Shown: one piece after another, positions 22,911-33,545 of the stretch
Layout: each line of letters begins with the position of its first letter
Numbering within the stretch: the stretch's first letter is position 1
Notes under the pieces: generated by a model
Seen by the model: only the letters and a program-made list of their open reading frames with translations
Told to the model about the DNA's origin: nothing
Databases searched by the model: none
Program-made: the position numbers and the translations under genes
Source of the DNA: Vesta saturnalis
Lineage: Eukaryota; Arthropoda; Insecta; Coleoptera; Lampyridae
Assembly (NCBI GenBank): GCA_036346205.1
Contig: JARFJB010000397.1
Location: 60,758 to 124,757, forward strand
Direction: 5' to 3'
DNA length: 64,000 bases

Positions 22911-23579
22911 GTGCAAAAGGTGCAAGCGGTAGAAAAGGCGAAGGTTGCCAGTATTCGAAATTCAAGTGGGTGTCGTCATATTTTAATTAATAATGTGCAT
23001 TATTTCATAAACAAAAGTAAGTCGAAGTATGTTAGTGTCGGTCTGTCACCTCGATCTCGATTCTATTTTGAAGCAATCGTGAAACTTGGTGGATCTAAGA
23101 GTAGTGGAGTGACGTTTGATAAGAAGGAATGTCATTTACTTATGGACAATCAGGGAATAATTACAAATTATTTCTACTCACCGGAAGAACCATGGCTACC
23201 TACAAAGATGGGCTCGAAAACTGTATCGTATGAAACTATTAATAAGAAAAAAGTTATTCGCATCTATGATTGTGAAGAATCAGCAATCTATTTAGGACGG
23301 GAGTCTATAGAACAGTTATGGAGACTTCTTAAGATAATAAGTTATCGATTGGATCTAATACCTACTATGAACTTCTCATTATTTTATAATAAAATAATAA
23401 GTACAGCAGAGGAAATGTCTGAGCTTGACATAGACAGGTTAATAGCACCATTGCATGATATATTCGATCTCAATATAGTATGTTTTAGGAAAATTCTTGA
23501 ATTTGCAAAGGAAAAACTGAATATTGATGTAGAAGTTGCCAAAGCTGAAAAGAAAAATGTGGGGGTAACGAGCATATAG
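22911..23579 (+). CDS. Polinton-associated protein of unknown function, 222 aa
   Basis: This is an intact frame from 22911 to a stop at 23579. Visible features are a basic N-terminus, the block VKLGGSKSSGVTFDKKEC, and a mostly helical C-terminus. No enzyme motif, signal peptide or membrane segment is apparent. I recall similar KLGGSK...VTF proteins recurring in insect genomes as multi-copy uncharacterised genes, which would fit a mobile-element gene, but this was not checked. It is the first plus-strand gene of the Polinton block. The true ATG could lie further in, since the first codons are low in information. Confidence 0.55.
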   Translation: MQKVQAVEKAKVASIRNSSGCRHILINNVHYFINKSKSKYVSVGLSPRSRFYFEAIVKLGGSKSSGVTFDKKECHLLMDNQGIITNYFYSPEEPWLPTKMGSKTVSYETINKKKVIRIYDCEESAIYLGRESIEQLWRLLKIISYRLDLIPTMNFSLFYNKIISTAEEMSELDIDRLIAPLHDIFDLNIVCFRKILEFAKEKLNIDVEVAKAEKKNVGVTSI

Positions 23580-23735
23580 AGAACAGGCATATATAATATA
23601 TGTTAGTCAATATGTGGATGTGTTATAGTGCAGAGTCGCGGCCTAAAGCTGTGGACTGTGTTAGTGCAGTGCAAAGACCAATATGTCAATTGCAATCATT
23701 AGAATTTGATGCTGAACATGAAAATGTATGGGATG

Positions 23736-24015
23736 GGTAGGTTTAGTGATGACTATTTAGATAATTTAGTTAATAAGTATGGGGGAGGAATACGTCTTTG
23801 TGAGAAATACTTGCAAACGCATGATGATGGTGTGCATTAATGAGTCCAAAAATGTAGTTCACTGTATAATAGCATGGGACTTGGCGCATAGACAAGCGCG
23901 AAAAGGTGAATGGGAACGATTCGCTAGAGATTCTGCCCGATTTAAAAAAAGAATAGAAGACTGTGATCCAATCCTCGAAAATCAGCACCGTCAGTGTGTT
24001 TGTCAAACGCTTTAG
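23736..24015 (+). pseudogene. small Polinton-type gene, frameshifted
   Basis: The first half (from ATG near 23736) reads FSDDYLDNLVNKYGGGIRL and stops at 23840. A second frame continues without a gap as INESKNVVHCIIAWDLAHRQ and IEDCDPILENQ to 24015. The join at a single frameshift near 23838 suggests one original protein of about 95 residues, charged and helical. Function unknown. Its place between other Polinton genes suggests it belongs to the element. Confidence 0.5.
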
Positions 24016-24109
24016 TAGTATGTAGTGGTACATAAATAATAAATTTAAAATAAAAGTTATTTATTGCATAATAATAGTATAACATATAGAAGTAAGCGTA
24101 CACAACGTA

Positions 24110-24257
24110 TTATATAATGTCTTTGTTGGATATCCAGGAATTGTGAGAATTATCAAAACCCAGCCACTTAACGAGAGATTTATTCCCTTGACGTCGGATT
24201 ACACGTTCAACTAGGTGAATGTCAGGATGTTTTAACACTTTGTCACGACTATCGCGT
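24110..24257 (-). pseudogene. chromodomain-like tail, probable integrase remnant
   Basis: The minus frame reads VERVIRRQGNKSLVKWLGFD then NSHNSWISNKDII and a stop. This is a chromodomain-type fold (VExVxxxxG...VKWxG...NSW) of the kind at the C-terminus of Polinton and some gypsy integrases. No DDE core lies upstream, because the ATPase gene occupies that space. The integrase has therefore been deleted down to its tail, or this tail belonged to another element. Confidence 0.5.
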
Positions 24258-24349
24258 CAAGTGTAGGTGATTGGGCTTGAACGTTTTAATGTCGATATTT
24301 GAAAGACTTCGTAACTCCAATTAGGTGTGTAACCCTTAGAGAATATGCT

Positions 24350-24535
24350 TTACCATTTCGTAATATATATATTACCTGGTTTCGTGTCATCACTGTGCGT
24401 GGCATCACTGTGATGCTGAGTAATATGTTGTGTAAATGGTTGTGTGATTGGTTTAAAGTGTGCTTCCATTGCACGTTCTGTAAGTGCAGTGTCTTCTTTC
24501 AAATTAGCATATTTTTGTCGCACTCTTGCGAGCAC
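24350..24535 (-). CDS. short frame, possible Polinton coiled-coil protein remnant
   Basis: Sixty-one residues: a charged helix (LARVRQKYANLKEDTALTER), then HFKPITQPF, then a His/Asp/Thr-rich stretch. KYxxLK...FKPIxxP resembles a recurring N-terminal pattern in Polinton proteins that begin with a short coiled coil, recalled rather than checked. The frame is open but short and probably truncated. Confidence 0.35.
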   Translation of the reverse strand: MLARVRQKYANLKEDTALTERAMEAHFKPITQPFTQHITQHHSDATHSDDTKPGNIYITKW

Positions 24536-24599
24536 GTAGAATGTCTTGTACTAAGCACTCCTCCGTTACGACTGCATGGATACAGTACTACTGCAATAT

Positions 24600-25290
24600 T
24601 TATAATGCAATGAAACAACCAAATATTTTACGATAACGACCTGCATTAACGTCACTCTCTGTATCAATCACAAGAAATCCGAATTTGTCACGCCAGCAAC
24701 AGAAACACAAGTTTTTAAATCTATCAAATGACATATCGACATTAACGTGATCATTATACACATGCTTAAGATTAGTGTTATCTTGTTGAAAAAGAATAAG
24801 TAAATTTGCATTATCACGTATAAGCTGTTGTAGAATAAGTTTGACACAGATAGAAACAATCATTACTTCGATGTCTGCCAGAACAGAAATGATCTCTTAT
24901 TTCATTTTGTTTACGACACGCCACATCATCAAAAATCATTATCGAATTTATACGGGAATCACTAGGGGATATAACATCATTATTTGCACTGTATTCAAAA
25001 TACCCGACTTCTTTTATGGGTTCCATTAAATTTCGCAGGTATCGGTATTTCGGTTGGTATAATGATTTGCAGTATACATATATATTTTCGAATCGTAAAT
25101 CATTTGAATGTTCTAATAAGGTAATCATAACATTTGTTTTTCCGCAACCGGACGGACCGACGATTATGCCTCGTTTACATCCCCCCTTTAGTAAACCGTT
25201 ATGTTTAAAGTAGCGTTCCTTGTTCGAAGTGATGTCATAATTTTTGATAGCAGATTCTGTATCTTGTGGAATGAAACGGATGTCACCCAT
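24600..25290 (-). pseudogene. Polinton packaging ATPase (FtsK/HerA-like), one frameshift
   Basis: From ATG at 25290 the frame has a Walker A loop, IIVGPSGCGKTNVMI, at residues about 41-55, and a Walker B-like hydrophobic strand ending in acids, SIMIFDDV. It shifts frame near 24815 and continues to a stop at 24600 with RDNANLLILFQQDNTNLKHV. Total length is about 230 residues, normal for the genome-packaging ATPases of Polintons and adintoviruses, which pump DNA into capsids. It is transcribed away from the phospholipase/capsid block, separated by a roughly 90-bp divergent promoter region. Confidence 0.85.
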
Positions 25291-25323
25291 CGTAGTACTG
25301 AACCAACGTTTGGATGATGTTAA

Positions 25324-25375
25324 TATATATACGCGCCATATGCATAAAACTAGTTTAGTAGTCGAGTGTCAGTCA
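25324..25375 (+). promoter_or_regulatory. possible core promoter for the phospholipase/capsid gene block
   Basis: A CATAAAA element at 25343-25349 lies about 28 bp before a TCAGT arthropod-type initiator (25369-25373), and the first ATG follows at 25383. A further TATATATA lies at 25324. The 90-bp gap separates divergent viral-type genes, so a bidirectional promoter is plausible. Inference from motifs only. Confidence 0.35.
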
Positions 25376-25382
25376 GTCTGGT

Positions 25383-26216
25383 ATGAAGTATAGCTCACGG
25401 TGTAACAGTAAGAGAAAAGGTTCAGGATTAATTAATACCTTAATAAATAAATTACCCGTGGAGTTGCATATACCTGGGTACAGATACTGTGGACCAGGCA
25501 CCCGGTAGCAAGAACTATTAGCTCTCGGTGATACGGGTGTTAACGAATTGGACGAAGCGTGTAAAGAAGACGATATTGCATACTCCCAGTCCAACGATCT
25601 AAGGCAGCGCCACATAGCCGATAAGATTTTGCAACGAAAGGCTTGGAATAGATTTCGTTCCACAAACGCCTCCTTTGGAGAGAGGGCTGCAGCATTAACC
25701 ATTGCCGGTATAATAAAAGGAAAACGGACAATGGGAATGGGAAGCAAACCACGGACAGGAAAAAGGAAAGTGGGAATGGGAAGCAAATTGCGACGAAGAA
25801 AACCTGCTTCTAGAAACAAAGCAATTTCGTTTAAAAAAGCAATCCTTTTAGCGAGACATCGTCTTGGTGGTAAACTTCGATCATCTTTAAAAGCCACAAT
25901 ACAAGCCTTAAGCGCTTTGAAACACAAAAAAATTATGATTCCCAACAACAGAATATTAGCAATACCAAAACGTGAGGGATTTATGCCTCTTACTCCCCTC
26001 TTTGCAGCATTAGGAGCTTTAGGTTATTTAGGTAGAGGTGCTGCTGCAGTGGTGAAGGCAGTTACTGACGCAAAATCCGCGACAAAAACGTTAGAAGAAA
26101 CCAAACGACACGATCAAGCAATGGAAGCAGCAGTCTTAGGAAAGGGTTTATATATAAAACCATATAAACGAGGTTTAGGCTTATATTTACAACCGTATGC
26201 AAAAAACTCCCACTGA
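25383..26216 (+). pseudogene. phospholipase A2-domain protein of parvovirus VP1 type, internal stop and altered active site
   Basis: The frame runs from ATG at 25383 with a single in-frame TAG near 25507. Before the stop comes the calcium-loop motif YCGPGT; after it comes LDEACKEDDIAYSQ. In secreted and parvoviral PLA2s this motif contains a catalytic His-Asp pair (HDxAY). Here the His position is Asp, so the enzyme would be inactive even if the stop were read through. The rest is basic (RTGKRKVGMGSKLRRRKP), then has a small hydrophobic stretch (FAALGALGYLGRGAAAVV). Such domains help virions leave endosomes in parvoviruses and are reported in some adintovirus-like elements. The last part of the gene overlaps the following protease frame. 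Confidence 0.75.
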
Positions 26217-26587
26217 AGCTACCACGTCACGTCTTAAGTAATATTGAGCTATCAAAATTTGTTGAGCAATTAAAGATCCCCTACTGTAGAGGAATATATA
26301 TGCGAGATAATTTACCTACACAGGTCCATACAAGTGAATGTGGTATCATGAATCTGGATGATCAAAATAACAAGGGAACACACTGGACAGCTTACATCAA
26401 GCGTAATAGACATATTACATATATTGATAGCATAAGGCATGTTAAACCACCCTTTCAATTATTTCACTATTTTAAAAGTGATGGTAGCAAAAACACAATT
26501 GATTATAACTTTACCAAGGTGCAACACTTAAACACATACAACTGTGGTCATTTGGTCCTACGATATTTATATGACTGTTCGTTCTGA
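26162..26587 (+). CDS. adenain-like cysteine protease (Polinton PRO)
   Basis: The protease signature is clear: IPYCRGIYMRDNLP near the start, then NNKGTHWTAYIK with the catalytic His, YIDSI with the Asp position, and NTYNCGHLVLRYL with the catalytic Cys near the end. This is the order of adenovirus-type (C5) maturation proteases, which trim capsid proteins. The frame is open from about 26162 to the stop at 26587 and overlaps the end of the phospholipase gene in another frame. The exact start is uncertain, because no ATG precedes the conserved region in this frame except internally at 26300. Compact overlapping genes are typical of these elements. Confidence 0.8.
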
Positions 26588-26626
26588 TTGACAGTAGTCG
26601 TTACATGATAGTAATGTCGTGTACAT

Positions 26627-27289
26627 ATGTATACATTTACCGGTAAAAGCTCTATCTTGCAAGCCACCTTTAATCCACCGATTTTTCTTGATAATGAGGC
26701 GGAATATGTAATGGGGTTGACTAGTTTTGAATCTTTCAATACTATACAAAATGTTACTTCAAAGAATAACAAACTTGTATTTGGAAAAGAGAGAATTACA
26801 ATACCACCAGGATCATACGAAATTACTGATTTGAATAAATATATTAACGAGACAGTGAAGGAATCAAGAGGATATATTACTTTACGAGCGAATAATAATA
26901 CTATGAAAGTAAATATGAAAGCAACCCATGACATTAACTTCAATGTAGAAAATTCGATTGGATCTATGCTGGGATTTAACAAGACTGTTTACCAAGGTAA
27001 AAAAGTGCTTATAGGATTATCAAAATTAACTCATTAATTATCGAGTGTAATATAACAAGTGGCGGTTTTAAAAATGGTGAGTCATCACACATAATTCATT
27101 AATTCTTTCCCAGTGTACCAGCTGGATATAAAATAATTGAATCCCGTAACATGTCATCTATTTACCTATCAATACATCTGCCATTTCAACAATAACACTT
27201 AAAATAGTAGACCAAGACGGAAATCTCATCAATTTTAACGGGGAAGTCATAACGATAGGACTACATTTAAAGAAAATATGGTGACGCGG
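26627..27289 (+). pseudogene. penton-like minor capsid protein of Polinton, one or more frameshifts
   Basis: The open part (26627-27037) begins MYTFTGKSSILQATFNPPIF and has IPPGSYEITDLNKYI, NNNTMKVNMKA and NSIGSMLGFNKTVYQ, the usual block order of the small capsid/penton proteins of insect Polintons. The same protein continues in other frames to about 27289 (LKIVDQDGNLINFNGEVITI), so the gene is broken near 27030 and 27160. It would form capsid vertices next to the major capsid protein. The name minor capsid/penton is based on family position and motifs. Confidence 0.7.
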
Positions 27290-27439
27290 TATAATACATG
27301 TGCAAGTAACCAGAGGAAGGTGAACTATAAAAGATCGAAGCGTGGAAACGCAAGAGTCAGTAAGCGATCAGCGATCAAAGCATTGACAGCGCAGAACAAA
27401 GCCTTCTTGGAAAGTCTCGGTTTTACAGTACTACAATGA
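27278..27439 (+). CDS. small basic protein, 53 aa, overlapping capsid gene start
   Basis: ATG at 27278 to TGA at 27437-27439. It is Arg/Lys-rich (YKRSKRGNARVSKRSAIKAL), then ends TAQNKAFLESLGFTVLQ. Its stop overlaps the ATG of the major capsid gene (ATGA arrangement at 27436-27439), and its start overlaps the end of the preceding gene. The tail pattern (NxAFLxSLG) seems to recur in short Polinton frames by recollection. It could be a DNA-condensing or maturation peptide; function unproven. Intact frame. Confidence 0.55.
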   Translation: MVTRYNTCASNQRKVNYKRSKRGNARVSKRSAIKALTAQNKAFLESLGFTVLQ

Positions 27440-28721
27440 GTATATTAAACGTTAACGAAAAAGTTGTCGTTGATAATGCGATAATAAATTCTGAACTCCA
27501 CACCCATCAGACATATACTACGAGATTTGGAAATAATGATGAAATCAGGATACCCATTCAAGAAGACATGTGCACTTTACCATCAGAAAGCTATGTCTAC
27601 GTAGAGGGAAGATTGTTGAAGCAGGATGATAGTGTGTCTAACACCGCACGGTTTGTTAATAATGGTATCGCATTCTTATTCATTGAAATTCGATATGAAA
27701 TGAATGGAATGGTGGTAGATTCCGTAACTACAGTAGGAATAACGTCGACAATGAAAGGATTGGTATCATTGACGTCTAATGATCCCGCTCGTTATGAAAA
27801 TGCGGGTTGGTTTCCTACCTCAAACAACACACTAACAAATGCACAAGGCTATTTTAATGTTTGTATACCTTTACGACTGCTACTCGGCTTTGCTGAAGAC
27901 TACAATAAGGTGATTTTGAACATTAGACAATAGCTGGTTTTAATTCGCAGTAATCCTGATAACGAAGCAGTAATTACAACTGCTGAGGAAGCATTAAAAG
28001 TTAACATAGATAAAATATATTGGAAAGTTCCGCATATCATTCCAGCATTAGCGGAGGAATTGGCGTTAACCAAGTACATTGATAAAAATGTAAATACTCC
28101 AGTAGCATTTAGAAGTTGGGAAACTCACATATATCCCGCCGTTCCAGCAACAGATAAGAATGTATGAGCAATCAAAACATCTACTAGTATAGAAACACCT
28201 AGATACATTATAGGATTTCAAACTGGCAAGAGAATAATGTTCTGCAAAATATGAGCAGATTCGATAAATGTGCACTAAATAATATTCGGGTGTTTCTTAA
28301 CACGGACCGTTATCCGTATGACAATTTAAACGTTAATTATGATAACAATTGCTTTGTTACGTTGTATGAAATGTTCGCTAAATTCCAAATGTCATATTAT
28401 CAAAGAGATGGTCAACCATTACTCACACCTACGCAATTTACGTCAGCTGCACCATTGATAGTGGTAGATTGCTCAAATCAAAAAGAGGCATTACACTCTA
28501 AAGCTGTAGTTGTTCGTGTAGAATTCGAAACATCAGCCAACATACCCGCCAATACGACCGCATACTGTGTTATACTCCATGACGGTTTAGTTACGTACAA
28601 CGCGTTAAGCAAGCAGTACGACAATTGTAATACAATGCCTGTCATGGTTGATGTACAAGGGTTTAAAGTTTCAAAAGTTTTTATATCGAAAGAACTCGCA
28701 ATTTGCTCACTATATTTTTAA
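27436..28721 (+). pseudogene. Polinton major capsid protein, two stops and a frameshift
   Basis: The first 165 residues (27436-27933) have MCTLPSESYVYVEGRLL, GIAFLFIEIRYEMNGMVVDS and GITSTMKGLVSLTSN, the conserved N-terminal jelly roll of Polinton/adintovirus major capsid proteins. An in-frame TAG (27931-27933) is followed in the same frame by coding sequence to a TGA near 28166. A further frame from 28251 to 28721 completes the C-terminal half (ALHSKAVVVRVEFETSANIP, YCVILHDGLVTY). Total about 430 residues, a normal length. The protein builds the icosahedral shell in related viruses; this copy cannot make it. Confidence 0.85.
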
Positions 28722-28737
28722 ATCACCGTACCCGTGG

Positions 28738-29038
28738 CATACGTTAGATGCAGAGAGTCGCCGTTCAGCTACTTGGTTAATGCATAACCAGCACTGTATA
28801 AAATGGGAAGAGGGGCATACACAGCCACATCACTTTGGAAGAATTCTCAACCGATTGATTCAACCAACATATTCTGTCTGTCAAGGGTAGAGAGAAAGCA
28901 GATTACATCAGAAACTGTTTGTCCCAGTGCGTTATTGAACTTGATGAACATCCCGCTCTTCTCGCTTTGCAACCAGTTTGTTTCTAACATTGTCAATCAT
29001 CATGCAACTGCAAATGCAATAAACTCTACACTTTTTTA
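28738..29038 (+). pseudogene. conserved Polinton gene of unknown function, degraded
   Basis: It starts LDAESRRSATWLMHNQHCIK with WEEGHTQPHHFGRIL, then a frame change and ERKADYIRN-like text, ending in Cys/His-rich words before 29038. The Trp- and Cys-bearing layout with a C-terminal zinc-like cluster recalls a recurring protein placed after the capsid gene in insect Polintons, but the name and role are unknown to me. At least two frameshifts. Confidence 0.45.
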
Positions 29039-29040
29039 AA

Positions 29041-29323
29041 TAAAAAAATGTAAATGTTTATTTCTTTATATCACACAATATTTTGTACATTCTGTATATA
29101 TTCTCTCTATAAGAAATTGTTACATAATAATAATATATCTTCCACAAAGAACGGTATTGCAGTCACTACTCAAACTGAGATGTTACCTTGGTTTGCAGGT
29201 TACCGTTAACTAATATTAATACTAGTTTCCTTATGGAGAGAATATATCTAAAGCTATCAAGTGTCAGTACCCAAACTATCGTATACCTTCTGGATCATAC
29301 AAATTCATTTCCCTAGCAACCTC
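29041..29323. other. convergent gap between capsid-side and polymerase genes
   Basis: AT-rich, with short A/T runs suitable for poly(A) signals on both strands (AATAAA at 29038-29043). It lies where the plus-strand capsid block and the minus-strand polymerase converge. No gene was read. Confidence 0.5.
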
Positions 29324-32300
29324 TCAGCGGATCGACGTTCTCCAATTCGGGAATTCTCCAATGCCCCCACGCCAATGTTGAACATGTATCACGTAATCGA
29401 TACCGTTTGTCATCCTGGGACCTAAAGGCAAAAACGTTGATCGAAACACAAGCATTTTACACATTACTGTTTTATCAGACGCCTCTGCAACAGCTTTGTA
29501 GCCTACCTCCGTCAAAACTGTTTGAATAACAACTTTCTTAACTCCTTTAGCTTTCTAAACGACTTCATTTAAGTTTTAAACAGTATGATTTTGACCCAGC
29601 ACCATAAAAATATTGGAGCGCTTTCCCTGCATACTTATCTTTCATTAAAGAATCTGTGTCTGTATATAGCAACGTTACATTATTACCGTAATGACTGCGC
29701 AAGACATCGTAAAAAAAACGATACATTATAATTTTCGAAAGATCCAAAATACTAAATCCGACATATACGGGTTTGTCATACGTAACGACCTGTTTGGACA
29801 CTACCACCGCAAATAAGTTATTCGTGAATTGAATAAAATTTTTAAATTGTGGTTTTGCGACGTACCGTGCTAGACCCACACGACGACCGTTATTTTCCCA
29901 ATGCGTTAATAACTTGATAACTTTTCTTTTGTCGACATTCTCCATTGTTTTACCAAATACACCATTGTTCATACATTTAAAGAAATCCTTTTCGAACTTG
30001 TTCTTTGCTTGATTTCGGAAAGCTATGTTAAGGTCTATGTATGGTACTAGCCATAGACTTTGACGAAAGCGTAAAACGCTATGAATATGAGTAATAATTA
30101 AACTATGCTCTATACATTGTTTTAAATATCGGTAATGTATAATATAATTGGTCTTATCACACAGATTCGGAATTAACTTCTCCTCCTTGGAAGTTTGTGC
30201 GCAGATCATTTCAGGGCAAGAAAGGTACTCATTGTGTTCATCATGCAGGTGGTGTGGATATCTATCTATCTACCTCTAGTACATACCCAACATTGTCTTC
30301 ATCAATAATCCTTAGTGCATCAAATTTTTTTATTTCCTCTTGAGTTAACCACATAAGTCCATCGTGTGGAAGGTATTGCCGCATACTCCATCCGTATAAG
30401 TTCGTGGGATCTAAATACTGTAAAAAAACTTTAGGACGATTAGGATCATAATTTGGAACAAACTCGTTGTTAGCAATGCTTCTCCGCTTGATACAAGTAC
30501 TCACTCCACCACGAATACGTTTCTTGAAAAAGTGGTACATATCCATATCAGTTAATAATTCTAGCTCTACTTTAGTACATTTCAACATAGCATCCCATGC
30601 TAATCCGAGTAGAGTAACATACTGTGCCGGTTCTAATCCATACACGCCCAGATAGAGCCGCCTAAATTTTTCGAACACGTCAGCCAACAGCAGCACATCT
30701 GATTTTAAATATACATCAGCATAATCACCGAGTATATTACACTTAAAGTGATACCATACCTGTAGGACGCGACAATAGACGTCATCGGAAATATTTGCAT
30801 CACGCATTTTATCATAGAATGTCATAGGATGGTACCGTGACATCATCCAATTTACTAAAACTGTCTACGTACGCATAGGGGAAACTACCTTTCTTTCTAA
30901 CTAAGCTGAAGTTATTATCATCACTAAAATATTTCCTTACTTCTATATACTGCTCGTCTGACAAATTTTAAGATAGCGTATCTAACGATGCGGCCATAAA
31001 CCTACAACTATCGCAGAATCGCAAATTTATAAATTTTTATTCCCGCTGACCGCGACTGTTTACAAATTCATCTACAAATGTATGCTTACCGAACGTTATA
31101 TATTTTTCACTATTAACAGGAAGTACGTTAATTTCTTCAGTTTCACTCGCTAACTGTTTGATAAAAACGTGAACATCATAACCACTGAGAAAAAAAGACT
31201 GGGATAAATGTAGGTAATTGATAGTTTAAATTGCAATTTAAATGTGCCGCACCACGATAGATACCAGTGAGGTAACAATGATCTCGTACTTTTGGATTTG
31301 TAAGATCACCCACAAAATGCTTATCGCATACATAGCAATGTAAACTTTGTTCGAATATCGCCTTTTGTTCATCAGTTAGTAGCAACATTGGAACAATAGT
31401 TTTGAAATGTTCATTATATATCCATTTTACACCACTTTCTACTCGTCGTATAAATTTCTCCGCGGCGTTAACCCCCTATACAGTTCTAATTTGGACCACA
31501 AATCGTTTACACCACACTTAATACAATAACTGGAAGAATATAGCTCATGTTTACACGTCTTTATCGTAAACGGTTGTTCAGGATCGGGTTCAGCGGTATC
31601 TACCGGTACTAATAGCGCTTCAATACGAATGGCAGAAACATCTGATTTTGATAGTTCCGAAATGCAAGTATATTTTCCGCATAGAACTCCCCAGTTCTGT
31701 CTTTTTTTGTTTTACGTCACGTAATTTTGTGTATACAGAGTTGCAGTCCCGTGAGAGGTGACGGGTTAATTGTTCCTGTGTCCTAAAGTAATAAAGACAT
31801 GAATTGCAAAAATATATCGCCCCATCCCGCCGAGTTACTTGGTTGCTAAGTAAACGAGAAAATTTTTTGATCCATACATAATGCTGATTATCCGTTTGGT
31901 TACTGACTGATAGTAGTAAATTAACATGAACTGACTGTTTGGCTTTAGTATAGTAGAGAGGTCCCACTACCTCCGTGACACGTTGACCATTCCGATACGT
32001 ATCGTCCAGGTCATAAACATTGATGGAAATGTTATTGTTGGATTCAAATGTTGCAATGTTAGTCAACTTAACAGGAAATTCTACACCATTCCAGTTGAAT
32101 AACGTTCTGGCATCAGGGTAAGAAGTTGTCCGCTGTGGTAGACCCTTCGGTGTCACTAAAGCTGATACAATAGCCTATGCAAAGCAGCAATTATCAGTAT
32201 TCCTTACATTAACTATAGCATGTTTATTCGCAATTTCGGAGGGGACCTTCATATAGGATGAACCGGTGGTAGGAGAAAATTTCACCATGTTTACCTCTAA

Positions 32301-33224
32301 ATATACAAAATGCACCAGTGACCACCCTACAAAACATTTATGAGTAATAGTTTACAATAATACTCGTGACTCACACTTACCAGAATCTTTATGCTGAAAT
32401 TCAGCTTATTTGGCATCCAATATTTCCATTAGGCTTTGGAAATAATCTTCCACCACCATCCCAACACTTAAAATATCATATTTAGTCCGAAAGGATTTAA
32501 GTTCAGTGCTTTCTCTACTGTTCAAAAAGTACAAACCAAATAACTCAACATTGCATTTTAAGGAGAAGTGTTTCTGCAACTGAATTTGTATTAGTTTCAA
32601 AACATTCACTTTCACGTCCCCCATAAACGTTTGCACATCAGTGTGAGTATTGCTTGGGGATAGTCTATACGAAACAATCCGTTGTTTAAAACGCATTCCA
32701 ATAACTTCAACCCCAGTAGCAACGAGTAGACATACATTTGATTTATGCCTGTTGCTTCTCAGGTGTCCTTGAAAAGCATACCGCGGTACATCTATTGAAC
32801 AATCAGTGCAGTGTACAATATCAACACTTGTGTTACTCTTTTTTTGTAGCCATTGTGTTGATCTAACTTACGCTTCCTTGAGTTGTTCAAACCTGATGGC
32901 CCTGGTTTCGCAAAGGAATCACTATCACGCTTGTCTTCCACATTGTTTCTAGTGCGGTTTAACCCTGATGGCCCAGGTTGTGCAAAGGAATCTGCTCTGT
33001 TGTTGTCGACAGTACCGGCTTGCACCGTGTTGCTACCTGTGGTATGGTTTTGCGACACAACCTCCTGCGCTACAAAAGCTGGGGTAGTCAGCTGGGGTAG
33101 TCACTGGTATCCTTATCCAACATGAGGTTTTTTGGTGTCGAAGTAGATAATCCTTTCTAGAAAACTTCTTCAGACATTCACATTCAAACGCTTTGTTACG
33201 GTCTGTAACAAAAAGTATATACAT
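29324..33224 (-). pseudogene. protein-primed type B DNA polymerase (Polinton PolB), multiply broken
   Basis: The reading spans about 3.9 kb, consistent with the 1100-1300-residue Polinton PolB. In order: a C2H2-like N-terminus (FECECLKKFSRKDYLLRHQ, 33190); two SFA(Q/K)PGPSGLN repeats (32990 and 32910); a region with a second zinc-finger-like motif, CNSCLYYFRTQEQLTRH (31790); CYVCDKHFVGDL and VRDHCYLTGIYRGAAH (31330-31230); the exonuclease III motif YLKSDVLLLADVFE (30700); polymerase motif A as LDPTNLYGW (30410); KCMNNGVFGKTMENV (29960); and motif C as LLYTDTDSLM (29660). The C-terminus fades near 29324. Frames change near 32700, 32300, 31600, 31150, 30850, 30230 and 29540. Such enzymes copy linear DNA from a terminal protein. 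Confidence 0.88.
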
Positions 33225-33275
33225 AAGTAAGAGTTGTGTTACGCGTTTTATTATGATTCCTTTGGTAACACGCTA

Positions 33276-33500
33276 TTAGTTTTTTTTACACCTTTGCTTT
33301 TTGTATTTTATTTGATTAATTACAACTGTTATCAAAAGAATCACATCCGGCGATGCGAATGAGGACGCAACGTAACCTATCGCCAGGAATGGAATTGTGG
33401 CATATGGATATCTTAGGTTGAGGGGTATAGTAGTGTACGAGTTGGATAGGAAGGGTAATCGGGATCGAGTGTTGTTGCTCACACATATTCTACCCAGCAT
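33276..33500 (-). CDS. small open frame with a C-terminal membrane segment, 74 aa
   Basis: ATG at 33500, stop at 33276. The middle to C-terminal part (ATIPFLAIGYVASSF, then VILLITVVINQI) is hydrophobic and is followed by a basic tail, KYKKQRCKKN, so a single-pass or hairpin membrane protein is possible. It sits between PolB and the acidic accessory gene on the same strand. Not recognised; could be fortuitous. Confidence 0.35.
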   Translation of the reverse strand: MLGRICVSNNTRSRLPFLSNSYTTIPLNLRYPYATIPFLAIGYVASSFASPDVILLITVVINQIKYKKQRCKKN

Positions 33501-33545
33501 TGTAGATCCCCCTATGTTCTTTGGATAGGAAGCAATGGATTATAA

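Noticed and set aside
25373..25948. 191-residue minus-strand frame
   Set aside because: It is antisense to the phospholipase-domain gene, whose plus-strand reading shows clear family motifs.
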